DNA from: Pseudobutyrivibrio sp. YE44
Lineage (GTDB): Bacteria > Bacillota > Clostridia > Lachnospirales > Lachnospiraceae
Direction of reading: 5' to 3'
Assembly (NCBI RefSeq): GCF_900104335.1
Contig: NZ_FMXT01000001.1
Span: forward strand, 372,001 to 436,000
Length of the DNA: 64,000 nucleotides
Both the position numbers and the translations under genes were made by a program. This document shows positions 41,552 through 50,812 of the stretch, one piece after another. The notes under the pieces are model-generated. The model saw only the letters and a list, made by a program, of their open reading frames with translations. It ran no database searches and was not told where the DNA came from. Position 1 is the stretch's first letter. Every line of letters starts with the position of its first letter.

Positions 41552-42610
41552 TTAGTGTTTCAACATATATCTAGTAATCTTAATTATAATGTCTTCTTTT
41601 ATATCCGATACGCTGATATACGCTTCCTTGGATTCGTAGGAAGCTTTGAAGGTGCGAGTGCTTCCAACATCTATCCCCTTTGGGAGGGATACGTAGCTTC
41701 CTTCAGCTACAACCTTACATTCTTTGCGGGTGGCAGGACGACGGTTTGATTTATCCATGCTTTCCCCTAAGGAACGAGGAATGATTATATCTTCACTAAT
41801 AAGGTAATAATAGTTTTTATAATCTGGAAGATAAGTTTCCAAGGTTCCCTTGAATATATTTAAAGTAACGTATATGCGATTATTCTTTATGATATACATT
41901 CCGTATTCGCGAATTTTGTTTATCGAAGATGGAAGAGCAATATCAGTTTCTATTTCAAATCTAAGTTTATCTTCATCCAACTCCATATTTACAAATCGTA
42001 AATCCGAAGTAAGAATATCGCTGTAGGAAAGAATATCAGCAATATAGATCATTCCTTTTACATCTTCGTAATTATGAAGAAGAATAAGCTTCTTTGATTC
42101 TTGATCATTAGTAAGAGAATAGTGCTGATAAACCGGTATTAATTGTCCTCCATCATATTCGTCTTTACGATTTAATCCTAAAAAGCCTTCGATAGTCTTT
42201 TGTTTATAGTTTGGTAAATCCAAAAGACATTTTGCTTTTGTGGTGGTAAGATACATATCCAGATGCTTCTTTTGCTTTATTACAGTGTTTAGCTTGTATT
42301 TCTTGCAACGCTCTACAATAAAGGATTCATCAAAGCGAGTAGAGTTAAAGCCTAATAATTTATCGTAATTACGTATTACATTCTCGAATTCATTAAGAAT
42401 TTCTATTTCCTCTGATTCGTTGTTTGCTAAAAGCTGAGTTACAGTTACCATATTTCCCAATCGAATTGCATATCCTATTAGGTATATGAAGGATTTTCTT
42501 GGTGAAAGACCGGTACATTCAATATCGAAGAAAATAGTATTGTTGTCAAAGTATTTGTCTAATGCGTAGCTTATATTATCAATCTCGTAGGTATTATTTA
42601 TTATTTCCAT
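41552..42610 (-). CDS. YprB-like ribonuclease H-like exonuclease domain protein
   Basis: A 352-residue protein. Residues ~1-190 form a DEDD-type 3'-5' exonuclease fold (RNase_H_2/YprB family): FFDIECTGLSP near 28, LLGFNSTRFDESF near 87 and LHNYEDVKGM near 185 hold the acidic metal ligands. The C-terminal ~150 residues are beta-rich (ITLNIFKGTL-like segment, KEAYISVSDI) and unassigned. Nucleic acid target is unknown. It is transcribed alone, opposite to cheR and rnfC. Confidence 0.8.
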   Translation of the reverse strand: MEIINNTYEIDNISYALDKYFDNNTIFFDIECTGLSPRKSFIYLIGYAIRLGNMVTVTQLLANNESEEIEILNEFENVIRNYDKLLGFNSTRFDESFIVERCKKYKLNTVIKQKKHLDMYLTTTKAKCLLDLPNYKQKTIEGFLGLNRKDEYDGGQLIPVYQHYSLTNDQESKKLILLHNYEDVKGMIYIADILSYSDILTSDLRFVNMELDEDKLRFEIETDIALPSSINKIREYGMYIIKNNRIYVTLNIFKGTLETYLPDYKNYYYLISEDIIIPRSLGESMDKSNRRPATRKECKVVAEGSYVSLPKGIDVGSTRTFKASYESKEAYISVSDIKEDIIIKITRYMLKH

Positions 42611-42744
42611 TATTTCTCCATATAAAATCTTTCTAAATCTATTAAAGCCTTTTCTATTATAGATTAATTGACAGATAATTGTGGCTTTGGTACTTAAAAA
42701 TATACAAAATTAATGATAAATTTTCTCGCCCTATTGTAACAAAA

Positions 42745-42753
42745 TGATATAAT
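42745..42753 (+). promoter_or_regulatory. Extended -10 element of the rnf operon
   Basis: TGATATAAT, an extended -10, lies 43 bases before the rnfC start. No convincing -35 stands 16-18 bases upstream. It is the best candidate promoter for the six-gene operon. Confidence 0.5.
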
Positions 42754-42795
42754 TTAAGTAAATAAGTAACAAATATTATAAAGAGGGGTAATGCT

Positions 42796-44115
42796 ATGGG
42801 CCTTAAGACATTTAAAGGTGGCGTTCATCCTTATGATGGCAAGGAGCTATCAAAGGAGAAGCCTATCAAGGAATTAAAGCCACAGGGAATGATGGTTTAT
42901 CCACTGTCGCAGCATATTGGTGCACCTGCACAAGCATGCGTAAATGTGGGCGACACTGTTCTTAGAGGTCAGAAGATTGCCGACGCGGGAGGCTTTGTTT
43001 CGGCACCAATTTTTTCTTCTGTATCTGGTACAGTGAAAGCAATTGAGCCAAGGCGTGTTGCCACTGGCGACATGGTGAACTCTATCGTTATCGAAAACGA
43101 TTGTAAGTTCATCGAAAAAGGTTTTGAAAGTTGCTCTGATTATACAGCACTTTCAAAGGAAGACATTATCAAAAAAATTCAGGATGCTGGTATTGTTGGT
43201 ATGGGTGGTGCTGGATTCCCTACCCATGTAAAGCTATCTCCAAAGAATCCTGAAAGCATCGAATTCATCATTGCAAACTGTGCTGAATGTGAGCCTTATC
43301 TTACATCAGACTACAGATCAATGGTGGAAGAACCTGAAAAGCTCATCACAGGTATGAAAATTATTCTTCAATTGTTCCCTAACGCAAAGGGACTTCTGGG
43401 TATTGAAGATAATAAGAGCGATGTTATCGAAAGCTTAACTTCTTTAGTAAATGATGAGCCTCGTATCGAAGTAGTTCCACTTTTGACAAAATATCCACAA
43501 GGCGGCGAGAGACAGCTTATTAAGGCTTGCACTGGTAGAGAGATTAATTCAAAGATGCTTCCTGCAGATGCTGGATGTATCGTTGATAATGTTGCTACCA
43601 TCAATGCTATTTATACAGCTGTTGTTGAAGGTCGACCTGTCATGGATAGAATCTTCACAATCACTGGTGACGCTATTATGGAGCCTCGCAACTTTAGAAT
43701 CTGCATTGGAACAAGTTGCAAGGAAATCCTTGATGCTGCAGGAGGATATATTCGTGAACCAGAGAAGCTTATTTCTGGTGGTCCGATGATGGGATTTGCA
43801 CTTATGGACGTAGATATCCCTACCACCAAAACTTCTGGTGCACTTTTAGCCTTATCAGAGGATGAGGTTTCAAAATTTGAGACAACTGCATGTATCAACT
43901 GCGGACGTTGTGTGGAAGCATGTCCTGAAAATCTTATTCCATCTAGACTCTCAAAGTTTTCAGAGCACGGTGATAAAGAAAGCTTTGAAAAGTGGTATGG
44001 TCTTGAATGTATTGAGTGCGGTAGCTGTAGCTTTGGATGCCCAGCTAGACAGCCTTTGGCTCAGTCAATAAAGACTATGAAGAAGATGGTTCTTGCAGAC
44101 AAGAGAAAAAAATAG
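42796..44115 (+). CDS. rnfC: Rnf complex subunit RnfC
   Basis: RnfC is the peripheral NADH-binding subunit of the ferredoxin:NAD+ oxidoreductase, an ion-pumping membrane complex. The 439-residue protein has an N-terminal GGVHPYDGKELS segment, the nucleotide/FMN region IVGMGGAGFPTHVKL near 135, and two 4Fe-4S motifs, CINCGRCVEACPENL and CIECGSCSFGCPA, near 370-415. First gene of rnfCDGEAB. Confidence 0.97.
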   Translation: MGLKTFKGGVHPYDGKELSKEKPIKELKPQGMMVYPLSQHIGAPAQACVNVGDTVLRGQKIADAGGFVSAPIFSSVSGTVKAIEPRRVATGDMVNSIVIENDCKFIEKGFESCSDYTALSKEDIIKKIQDAGIVGMGGAGFPTHVKLSPKNPESIEFIIANCAECEPYLTSDYRSMVEEPEKLITGMKIILQLFPNAKGLLGIEDNKSDVIESLTSLVNDEPRIEVVPLLTKYPQGGERQLIKACTGREINSKMLPADAGCIVDNVATINAIYTAVVEGRPVMDRIFTITGDAIMEPRNFRICIGTSCKEILDAAGGYIREPEKLISGGPMMGFALMDVDIPTTKTSGALLALSEDEVSKFETTACINCGRCVEACPENLIPSRLSKFSEHGDKESFEKWYGLECIECGSCSFGCPARQPLAQSIKTMKKMVLADKRKK

Positions 44116-44131
44116 AAAGGAAATGCGTGTC

Positions 44132-45088
44132 ATGAGTAACTTATTAAAGGTTTCTTCATCTCCACATGTTAGAGCCAAAGATGATACAACTCGAATTATG
44201 CTTTATGTCATCCTTGCACTTATGCCAACAACGATTTTTGGTGTAATTAACTTTGGACTTAGAGCATTGTTACTTGTAGTTGTCTGTGTTCTAACCTGTG
44301 TAGTTTCAGAATATTTATTTGAATTAGCAGTAGGAAAAAAGAGCACAATAAAAGATTTGTCAGCAGCTGTTACAGGTCTTTTACTTGGACTTAACTTACC
44401 ATATACACTTCCTGTATGGCAGGCAGTGCTTGGTAGTATTTTTGCAATCGTTGTTGTAAAGATGCTTTTCGGTGGAATAGGACAGAACTTTATGAATCCT
44501 GCTTTAGGCGGAAGAGCATTCCTTGTTATTTCCTTTGCAGCTACAATGACTCATTTTGAGTATGATGGTGTGTCTGGTGCAACACCTCTTCAGCTTCTTA
44601 AAAATGGAGAGTCTGTAAACACACTTGATATGCTTATTGGACGTACAGGTGGAACAATCGGTGAGACTAGTGCACTTTGCATTTTGATTGGTGCTATTAT
44701 TCTTATTCTTCTTGGAGTAATTGATTTACTTATTCCTGGAATCTATATTCTTACCTTTGTTGCATTTATTACTTTGTTTGGTGGCCATGGCTTTGATACA
44801 GCATATATCGTTGCACATCTTTGTGGTGGTGGTTTAATGCTTGGTGCTTTCTTTATGGCTACCGACTATGTAACTTCACCAATTACTCCCGCAGGCAAGG
44901 TACTGTTTGGAATATGTCTTGGTGTTCTCACTGGTCTCTTTAGATTATTTGGAAATAGTGCAGAGGGTGTCAGCTTTGCAATTATCTTCAGTAATCTTTT
45001 AGTACCATTGATTGAGAAGGTTACAGTTCCTCGTGCCTTTGGTGTGGTTAAGGAGAAAAAGACCAAGGAGGTGAAGGCTAATGAATAA
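44132..45088 (+). CDS. rnfD: Rnf complex subunit RnfD
   Basis: A 318-residue integral membrane subunit with about nine spans. It carries FMN covalently on Thr151 in the SGATPLQLL motif. Upstream in-frame starts exist (ATG 44123), but AAAGG at 44116-44120 is better spaced for 44132, giving the usual MSNLLKVSSSPH start. It overlaps rnfG by eight bases. Confidence 0.96.
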   Translation: MSNLLKVSSSPHVRAKDDTTRIMLYVILALMPTTIFGVINFGLRALLLVVVCVLTCVVSEYLFELAVGKKSTIKDLSAAVTGLLLGLNLPYTLPVWQAVLGSIFAIVVVKMLFGGIGQNFMNPALGGRAFLVISFAATMTHFEYDGVSGATPLQLLKNGESVNTLDMLIGRTGGTIGETSALCILIGAIILILLGVIDLLIPGIYILTFVAFITLFGGHGFDTAYIVAHLCGGGLMLGAFFMATDYVTSPITPAGKVLFGICLGVLTGLFRLFGNSAEGVSFAIIFSNLLVPLIEKVTVPRAFGVVKEKKTKEVKANE

Positions 45089-45704
45089 ATTAGTTAAAGA
45101 CGCTTTGGTTCTTACTTGCATCACTGTTATTGCAGGCTTTGCCCTTGGACTTGTATATGAAATCACAAAGGCTCCAATTGCAAAGGCTCAGGCTGAGGCT
45201 ACTCAGCAGGCCTATAGATCAGTTTTTGCAAAGGCTGATTCTTTTGAAGACCTTGAGGGGTTCGATTCTGAGAAGGCAACAGAACTTGTTCGCGAAGCAG
45301 GTTATAAAGACAATACAATTGATAATTGTGTAAAGGCAGTGGACGAAGGTGGAAACACTCTTGGTTATGTTATCACGGTTACAACTTCTGCTGGATACGG
45401 CGGTAACATCACTTTCTCTGTTGGTATTACAAACAATAATAAGATTAATGGATATTCAATCACTAGCATCTCTGAGACAGCAGGTCTTGGTATGAAGGCT
45501 AGGGATACAGGCGATGGCACCTTCTCATCTCAGTTTGAGAATAGAGCAGCAGAAATCTTTACAGTTGTAAAGGGCGGTGCATCTGCATCCTCTGAAGTTG
45601 ATGCTATTTCTGCAGCCACAATCACCTCAAAGGCTATGACAGGCGGTATCAATGCTTGTGTTACCTACTTCAATTCTTTAGAAGGAGGTGCAGCAAATGA
45701 ATAG
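45081..45704 (+). CDS. rnfG: Rnf complex subunit RnfG
   Basis: A 207-residue subunit with one N-terminal membrane anchor (residues 8-28) and an extracytoplasmic FMN-binding domain. The FMN attachment motif reads ISAATIT, with Thr180 as the likely acceptor; many homologues have SGAT. It overlaps rnfD by eight bases and rnfE by eight bases, indicating coupled translation. Confidence 0.95.
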   Translation: MNKLVKDALVLTCITVIAGFALGLVYEITKAPIAKAQAEATQQAYRSVFAKADSFEDLEGFDSEKATELVREAGYKDNTIDNCVKAVDEGGNTLGYVITVTTSAGYGGNITFSVGITNNNKINGYSITSISETAGLGMKARDTGDGTFSSQFENRAAEIFTVVKGGASASSEVDAISAATITSKAMTGGINACVTYFNSLEGGAANE

Positions 45705-46437
45705 ATATCTTGAACGTTTATATAACGGTTTATGGAAAGAAAATCCTACCTTTGTGTTGATGCTTGGCATGTGTCCAACACTTGCTGTTACCACATCAGC
45801 TATCAATGGTATAGGAATGGGACTTTCTACAACAGTGGTATTGGTGCTTTCTAATATGATGATTTCAGCACTTAGAAACATCATTCCTGACAGAGTTAGA
45901 ATGCCAGCTTTTATCGTTGTTGTTGCATCCTTTGTTACAATTGTACAGTTTTTGATGGAGGGCTTTACTCCTTCACTTTATGCTTCACTTGGAATTTATA
46001 TTCCACTTATTGTAGTTAACTGTATCATCTTAGGACGTGCAGAAAGCTATGCTTCTAAGAATCCAATCCTTCCATCTATGTTTGATGGTATCGGTATGGG
46101 CCTTGGTTTCACAGTTGGACTTACTCTTATTGGTATGGTTCGTGAAATTCTTGGTAATGGTTCAGTATTTAACGTAGCAATTACACCTCTTAATAATTAT
46201 CATATTTCATTATTTGGACTTGCACCTGGTGCCTTCTTTGTACTTGGTGGACTTGTTGCAATAATGAATGTTATTCGTAAGAAGATGGAAGCTAAAGGAA
46301 AGCCACTTCCAGCTGCTCAAGGTTGCTTAGCTGGAGATTGCTCAGGCTGCTCTTTATCATCGGCTTGTACAGGAAAGGCAGCAGGCTCCCAGGCAAGTGC
46401 CACCACAGAATCATCAGGAAAGGAGGAGAATAACTAA
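45697..46437 (+). CDS. rnfE: Rnf complex subunit RnfE with Cys-rich C-terminal tail
   Basis: A 246-residue membrane subunit with about six spans and the family motifs KENPTFVLMLGMCPTLAVTTSA and VNCIILGRAESYA. The C-terminal ~40 residues extend beyond the last span and hold four cysteines in CLAGDCSGCSLSSAC, followed by a Ser/Thr-rich end. That spacing could bind a metal or cluster, which is an inference. GTG at 45688 is in frame but lies in the ribosome binding site, so ATG 45697 is chosen. Confidence 0.95.
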   Translation: MNRYLERLYNGLWKENPTFVLMLGMCPTLAVTTSAINGIGMGLSTTVVLVLSNMMISALRNIIPDRVRMPAFIVVVASFVTIVQFLMEGFTPSLYASLGIYIPLIVVNCIILGRAESYASKNPILPSMFDGIGMGLGFTVGLTLIGMVREILGNGSVFNVAITPLNNYHISLFGLAPGAFFVLGGLVAIMNVIRKKMEAKGKPLPAAQGCLAGDCSGCSLSSACTGKAAGSQASATTESSGKEENN

Positions 46438-47021
46438 TGAGCTATTTTACAGGATTAATTCTTTTATTAGTTGCTTCAGCAATTGTAAATAACGTTGTTC
46501 TTTCTCAGTTCCTTGGTCTTTGTCCTTTCCTTGGAGTTTCTAAGAGAGTTGAGACAGCAGCTGGTATGGGTGGAGCAGTTATATTCGTAATTACCATAGC
46601 TTCTTTTGTAGCTTCGATAATTTACAAATTTATTCTTGTTCCTACCGGCTTTGAGTACATGCAGACAATCGTGTTTATTCTTGTTATTGCTGCATTAGTA
46701 CAGTTCGTAGAAATGTTCTTAAAGAAGAGTGTACCTTCTCTTTACGAGTCGCTTGGTGTATACCTTCCACTTATTACTACAAACTGTGCAGTTCTTGGTA
46801 CTGCAATTAATAACGTTACCAATAACTACGATATTCTCGAGTCAGTTATAAATGGTTTCGGTGTTGCTGTTGGTTTTACAATCGCCATCGTTATTATGGC
46901 TGGTATTCGTGAGAAGATTGAATACAACGATATCCCTGAGACCTTCAAGGGCTCTGCCATTGTTCTTGTTACAGCAGGACTTATGGCTATGGCATTCCTT
47001 GGTTTCTCAGGTGTAATTTAA
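46437..47021 (+). CDS. rnfA: Rnf complex subunit RnfA
   Basis: A 194-residue membrane subunit homologous to RnfE in inverted topology, with about six spans. Motifs are VNNVVLSQFLGLCPFLGVSK at the N-terminus and LITTNCAVLGTAINN near 115. The conserved cysteines in these two segments are those that hold the intramembrane iron-sulfur cluster between RnfA and RnfE in studied complexes. Its ATG overlaps the rnfE stop codon. Confidence 0.97.
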   Translation: MSYFTGLILLLVASAIVNNVVLSQFLGLCPFLGVSKRVETAAGMGGAVIFVITIASFVASIIYKFILVPTGFEYMQTIVFILVIAALVQFVEMFLKKSVPSLYESLGVYLPLITTNCAVLGTAINNVTNNYDILESVINGFGVAVGFTIAIVIMAGIREKIEYNDIPETFKGSAIVLVTAGLMAMAFLGFSGVI

Positions 47022-47036
47022 GGGGGAGGGCTTGCT

Positions 47037-47828
47037 ATGAGTATTACAGGAATTTTACTGGCAGCTGTCATAGTCGGCGCTACCGGTTGTGTTATTGGAT
47101 TTTTCTTATGCTTTGCATCTGAGAAGTTTAAGGTTCCAGTTGATCCAAAGGAAGAGGCTGTGCTTGCTGTACTTCCTGGAAATAACTGTGGTGGTTGTGG
47201 TTATGCTGGCTGTGCTGGTCTTGCTGCTGCAATTGCAAAGGGCGAGGCTCCTGTTAATCAATGTCCAGTTGGTGGAGCACCTGTAGCAGTGTTTATTTCT
47301 GAAATCATGGGTGTTGAAGCAGAAGAGGAAGTTCGTAAGGTTGCCTTCGTAATGTGTAACGGTACCTGCGAAAATGCTAAGCAGATGTACGATTACACTG
47401 GCGTTGAGGATTGTAAGGCTATGGCCTTTGTTCCAGGTGGTGGACCAAAAGCCTGCTCTTATGGATGTATGGGCTTTGGCTCTTGCGTAAAGGCTTGCCC
47501 ATTTGATGCAATCCACATTGTAGATGGTGTAGCTCTTGTAGATAAGGAAGCCTGCAAGGCCTGCGGCAAATGTATTGACACTTGTCCTAATCATCTTATC
47601 GAGCTTATTCCTTACGATTCAGGACATGCTGTTCGTTGTCACAATAATGACAAGGGCAAGGATGTTATGCAGGTTTGTTCAGTTGGATGTATCGGCTGTC
47701 ATAAGTGTGAGAAGACCTGTGAGGCTGGTGCAATCACTGTAGACGGCTTCTATGCACACATCGACCAAAGCAAGTGTACAAGCTGCGGTAAGTGTGCAGA
47801 AGTTTGCCCACGAAAGATAATTTTATAA
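47037..47828 (+). CDS. rnfB: Rnf complex subunit RnfB
   Basis: A 263-residue iron-sulfur subunit that accepts electrons from ferredoxin. It has one N-terminal membrane span, a Cys motif CGGCGYAGCAGLA near 58, and CNGTCENAK near 117. Ferredoxin-type clusters follow: CSYGCMGFGSCVKACPF, CKACGKCIDTCP, CIGCHKCEKTC and CTSCGKCAEVCP. It ends directly after the last cluster, shorter than some homologues with more clusters. A terminator follows. Confidence 0.97.
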   Translation: MSITGILLAAVIVGATGCVIGFFLCFASEKFKVPVDPKEEAVLAVLPGNNCGGCGYAGCAGLAAAIAKGEAPVNQCPVGGAPVAVFISEIMGVEAEEEVRKVAFVMCNGTCENAKQMYDYTGVEDCKAMAFVPGGGPKACSYGCMGFGSCVKACPFDAIHIVDGVALVDKEACKACGKCIDTCPNHLIELIPYDSGHAVRCHNNDKGKDVMQVCSVGCIGCHKCEKTCEAGAITVDGFYAHIDQSKCTSCGKCAEVCPRKIIL

Positions 47829-47835
47829 ATTTTTT

Positions 47836-47865
47836 AAGAATCCCACGGTAGTGGGATTCTTTTTT
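47836..47865 (+). terminator. Terminator of the rnf operon
   Basis: AAGAATCCCAC (47836-47846) pairs perfectly with GTGGGATTCTT (47851-47861) around GGTA, followed by T. Confidence 0.92.
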
Positions 47866-47866
47866 C

Positions 47867-47896
47867 TTGATTATATATATATTTTAGTGGTATGAT
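47867..47896 (+). promoter_or_regulatory. Putative proB promoter
   Basis: TTGATT (47867-47872) and TATGAT (47891-47896) are 18 bases apart, 29 bases before the proB start codon. The match is moderate. Confidence 0.5.
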
Positions 47897-47925
47897 GTAG
47901 CGGATAATATAGAGGGAGAACGGGT

Positions 47926-48759
47926 ATGTACGGACATGATTTTACACAGAAAAAACGAATAATCGTAAAGGTAGGTTCTTCTACAATTACCCATGATGCC
48001 ACAGGCAATATTGATTACACTAAGCTTGAGCGTTTGGTGCGTCAACTTTGTGATTTGAGAGCCCAGGGAAAGGATGTATGTCTTGTATCCTCTGGAGCCA
48101 TTGCAGTGGGCAGATATGCAATTGGTTTGAAGGAGCGTCCAAAGGATTTAGCTACAAAGCAGGCTTGCGCTTCAATTGGTCAGGCTTATTTGATGTCCGT
48201 TTATCAAAAGCTTTTCTCAGAATACAATCAACGTGCTGGTCAGATTCTTATGACAAAGAAGACTATGACTGATCCAGAATCTAGAGAGAATGCCAGAAAC
48301 ACCTTTGAGCAGTTGTTCGCCCTTGGTGTTATACCAGTTGTTAATGAAAATGATACAGTTGCCACCCACGAGATACAGTTTGGTGATAACGATTCACTTT
48401 CAGCAATTGTTGCAGCTCTTGTAAAGGCAGATGCATTGGTACTTCTTTCAGATATTGATGGCCTTTACACGGACAACCCAAACACAAATCCAGATGCTGA
48501 GTTTGTACCTGTGGTTGAAAGTATTGATGATGTGCTTGGTATGGCAAGCTCAGAGAGCTCATCAAACGTAGGCACTGGCGGTATGACAGCAAAGCTTCGT
48601 GCAGCACAGATTGCCACCTATTGTGGTGCAGATATGGTCATTACAAATGGTGCTCATATTGGAAATATTCACCGTATTTTTGAGAACAAAGACAAAGGAA
48701 CACTTTTCATCGCCAATAAACGCGATGATGTACGTGTTTTAGATTTATTAGAGGAATAA
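47926..48759 (+). CDS. proB: Glutamate 5-kinase
   Basis: ProB phosphorylates glutamate in proline synthesis. The 277-residue protein shows the amino acid kinase fold: KVGSSTITHD at the N-terminus, VSSGAIAVGRYAIGL near 50, VNENDTVATHEI and FGDNDSLSAIVA near 140-160, and GTGGMTAKLRAA near 215. The PUA domain of longer ProB proteins is absent. proA follows, but two unrelated genes are placed between them. Confidence 0.96.
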   Translation: MYGHDFTQKKRIIVKVGSSTITHDATGNIDYTKLERLVRQLCDLRAQGKDVCLVSSGAIAVGRYAIGLKERPKDLATKQACASIGQAYLMSVYQKLFSEYNQRAGQILMTKKTMTDPESRENARNTFEQLFALGVIPVVNENDTVATHEIQFGDNDSLSAIVAALVKADALVLLSDIDGLYTDNPNTNPDAEFVPVVESIDDVLGMASSESSSNVGTGGMTAKLRAAQIATYCGADMVITNGAHIGNIHRIFENKDKGTLFIANKRDDVRVLDLLEE

Positions 48760-48761
48760 TT

Positions 48762-48983
48762 ATGATTACAGAGAAAGATATTGCAAGAATCAACGAGCTT
48801 TACCACAAGCAGAAGGGTGAAGGTCTTACAGAAGCAGAAAAGGAAGAGCAGGCAAAGCTTAGACGCGCATATATTGATGCTATAAAGGGTAATGTACGTG
48901 CACAGCTTAACAATATTGATATTGTTGATGAAAATGGTAAGGTTGAAAACCTTGGCGAAAAATATGGAAAAGTTTCAAAGTAG
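48762..48983 (+). CDS. UPF0291/DUF896 family small protein (YnzC-like)
   Basis: A 73-residue helical protein with the family pattern ARINELYHKQKGEGLTEAE-type N-terminus and LRRAYIDAIKGNVRAQL in the second helix. The Bacillus relative YnzC is SOS-linked; function here is unknown. It starts two bases after proB and its last 20 bases overlap the next gene in another frame. Confidence 0.9.
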   Translation: MITEKDIARINELYHKQKGEGLTEAEKEEQAKLRRAYIDAIKGNVRAQLNNIDIVDENGKVENLGEKYGKVSK

Positions 48984-49554
48984 TAAAGAACTTAGACTTG
49001 AATTTAAAGCTATTCGAGATGGCATGACTTTAGAAGATAGGAATGCCAAGTCTCAAAGGATAGTTGATGGACTTTTGGCTCTTTTAGAATCTGATTTTAA
49101 AGGGGCTAATATTTTTTTATGCTTTTATCCATTGGGTTCAGAGGTTGATTTACGACCGTTATATAAAGCACTTTTAGAAGCTGGGAAAGACTTATATTTC
49201 CCGGTTTCTGATATCAAAAACCATGAGCTCAGCTTTCATAATATAAGAGACTTAGATAAGGATTTTTCTATTGGCTGCTTTAATGTTAAGGAGCCAAATA
49301 AATCATTGCCTGAGCTTCCAGCTTTCGATAGCAACACAATAGTAATAACACCAGGGCTAATATTTGATGAAAAGTGTAATCGCATTGGCTATGGTGCAGG
49401 TTTTTATGATAGATTCTATACAAAGCATCCTGAGGTTGTAAAAATCGGTGTAGCCTTTGAAGAACAGATGGTGTTAAATTTGGATATAAAGGAACATGAT
49501 GTGCCTTTGGATTATATAGTAACTAACGATAGGCTTATTAAAAGAGGTGTGTAA
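48964..49554 (+). CDS. 5-formyltetrahydrofolate cyclo-ligase
   Basis: This returns 5-formyl-THF to 5,10-methenyl-THF in an ATP-dependent reaction. The 196-residue protein has [22 protein letters not shown] and the nucleotide/substrate motif [13 protein letters not shown] near 145. The start at 48964 inside the UPF0291 gene is the natural one; longer frames from 48892 only copy the overlap. It ends on proA's start codon. Confidence 0.92.
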   Translation: MEKFQSSKELRLEFKAIRDGMTLEDRNAKSQRIVDGLLALLESDFKGANIFLCFYPLGSEVDLRPLYKALLEAGKDLYFPVSDIKNHELSFHNIRDLDKDFSIGCFNVKEPNKSLPELPAFDSNTIVITPGLIFDEKCNRIGYGAGFYDRFYTKHPEVVKIGVAFEEQMVLNLDIKEHDVPLDYIVTNDRLIKRGV

Positions 49555-50798
49555 TGACATTACTAGAATTAGCAACAAAAGCAAGAGATGTAAAATACAC
49601 TGTGGCTTCACTTCCTTCAGACAAAAAGGACGATGCTATTCTTTCGGTTGCAGATGCACTTGAGGCTAATGCTTCTGATATTATTGCAGCAAATGCAATT
49701 GATATGAAAAACGGTGAGGCAAAAGGTTTATCAGCTGGTCTATTAGACAGACTAAAGCTTGACGAAGCACGTATCAAGGGAATGGCTGATGGTCTTAGAG
49801 AAGTTGTAAAGCTTGATGATCCTATTGGACAGGTTGTTGAAGAATTCAAGCGTCCTAATGGTCTTGATATCAAGAAACGCCTTGTTCCTATTGGTGTTGT
49901 AGGCGTAATTTATGAAGCTAGACCTAATGTTACAGCTGATGTATTTGGACTTTGCTTCAAGACTGGTAATTCTGTAATCCTCAAGGGCGGCAGTGATGCT
50001 ATGGAGTCAAACAAGGCTATCGTCAAAGTCATCAAGAAGGCCCTTGAAAAGGGCGGTTTCCCAGTAGATGCAATTTCTCTTATTGAGGATACCTCAAGAG
50101 AGACAGCAAAGGAAATGATGCGCCTTAATGGTTATATCGATGTGCTTATTCCAAGAGGAAGCGCTGGTCTTATCAAATCAGTCGTAGAAAATGCTTCTGT
50201 CCCTGTTATTGAGACAGGTTCTGGTAACTGCCATATTTACGTGGATCACGTAGCTGATATTGACATGGCTGTAAATATTATCGTAAATGCGAAGACACAG
50301 CGTATCGGTGTATGCAATGCAGCTGAGTCACTTGTGATTCATGAAGATATTGCATCAGAGCTTCTTCCAGTTTTAAACAAAGAACTTAGAGCCCACAATG
50401 TTCAGATATTCGCTGATGAAAAAGCAAGAAAACTTATGGAAGGTTCTGAAGCAGCCACTGAAGAAGACTTTGCTACAGAATACTTGGATTATATTATTTC
50501 GGTAAAAACTGTTTCTTCTGTTGAAGAGGCAATTGAACATATTAATAAATACAACACAGGTCATTCGGAAGCTATCATCACAAAGGATGATGCAAATGCT
50601 GAGAAATTCTTAAATGGAATTGATGCTGCTTGCGTTTATGTAAATGCATCTACCAGATTTACCGATGGCTTTGAGTTTGGATTTGGAGCAGAGATTGGTA
50701 TTAGTACCCAGAAGCTTCACGCAAGAGGACCAATGGGACTTCGAGCTTTGACAAGTTATAAATATACCATCTATGGTGATGGACAAATTAGAAAGTAA
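49554..50798 (+). CDS. proA: Glutamate-5-semialdehyde dehydrogenase (gamma-glutamyl phosphate reductase)
   Basis: ProA reduces gamma-glutamyl phosphate with NADPH. The 414-residue protein belongs to the aldehyde dehydrogenase fold: [27 protein letters not shown] near 120, [10 protein letters not shown] near 198, and the catalytic Cys in [12 protein letters not shown] near 260. The C-terminal [18 protein letters not shown] segment is typical. The ATG overlaps the cyclo-ligase stop. Confidence 0.97.
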   Translation: MTLLELATKARDVKYTVASLPSDKKDDAILSVADALEANASDIIAANAIDMKNGEAKGLSAGLLDRLKLDEARIKGMADGLREVVKLDDPIGQVVEEFKRPNGLDIKKRLVPIGVVGVIYEARPNVTADVFGLCFKTGNSVILKGGSDAMESNKAIVKVIKKALEKGGFPVDAISLIEDTSRETAKEMMRLNGYIDVLIPRGSAGLIKSVVENASVPVIETGSGNCHIYVDHVADIDMAVNIIVNAKTQRIGVCNAAESLVIHEDIASELLPVLNKELRAHNVQIFADEKARKLMEGSEAATEEDFATEYLDYIISVKTVSSVEEAIEHINKYNTGHSEAIITKDDANAEKFLNGIDAACVYVNASTRFTDGFEFGFGAEIGISTQKLHARGPMGLRALTSYKYTIYGDGQIRK

Positions 50799-50812
50799 GA
50801 TAGGAAGTATAA

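Noticed and set aside
47106-47594. Minus-strand open frame of 162 codons inside rnfB
   Set aside because: It is the complement of the Cys-rich ferredoxin coding sequence and has no independent support.
48892-49554. Longer start at 48892 for the formyl-THF cyclo-ligase
   Set aside because: It would add 24 residues that overlap the UPF0291 gene and lack family similarity. The ATG at 48964 gives the normal N-terminus.
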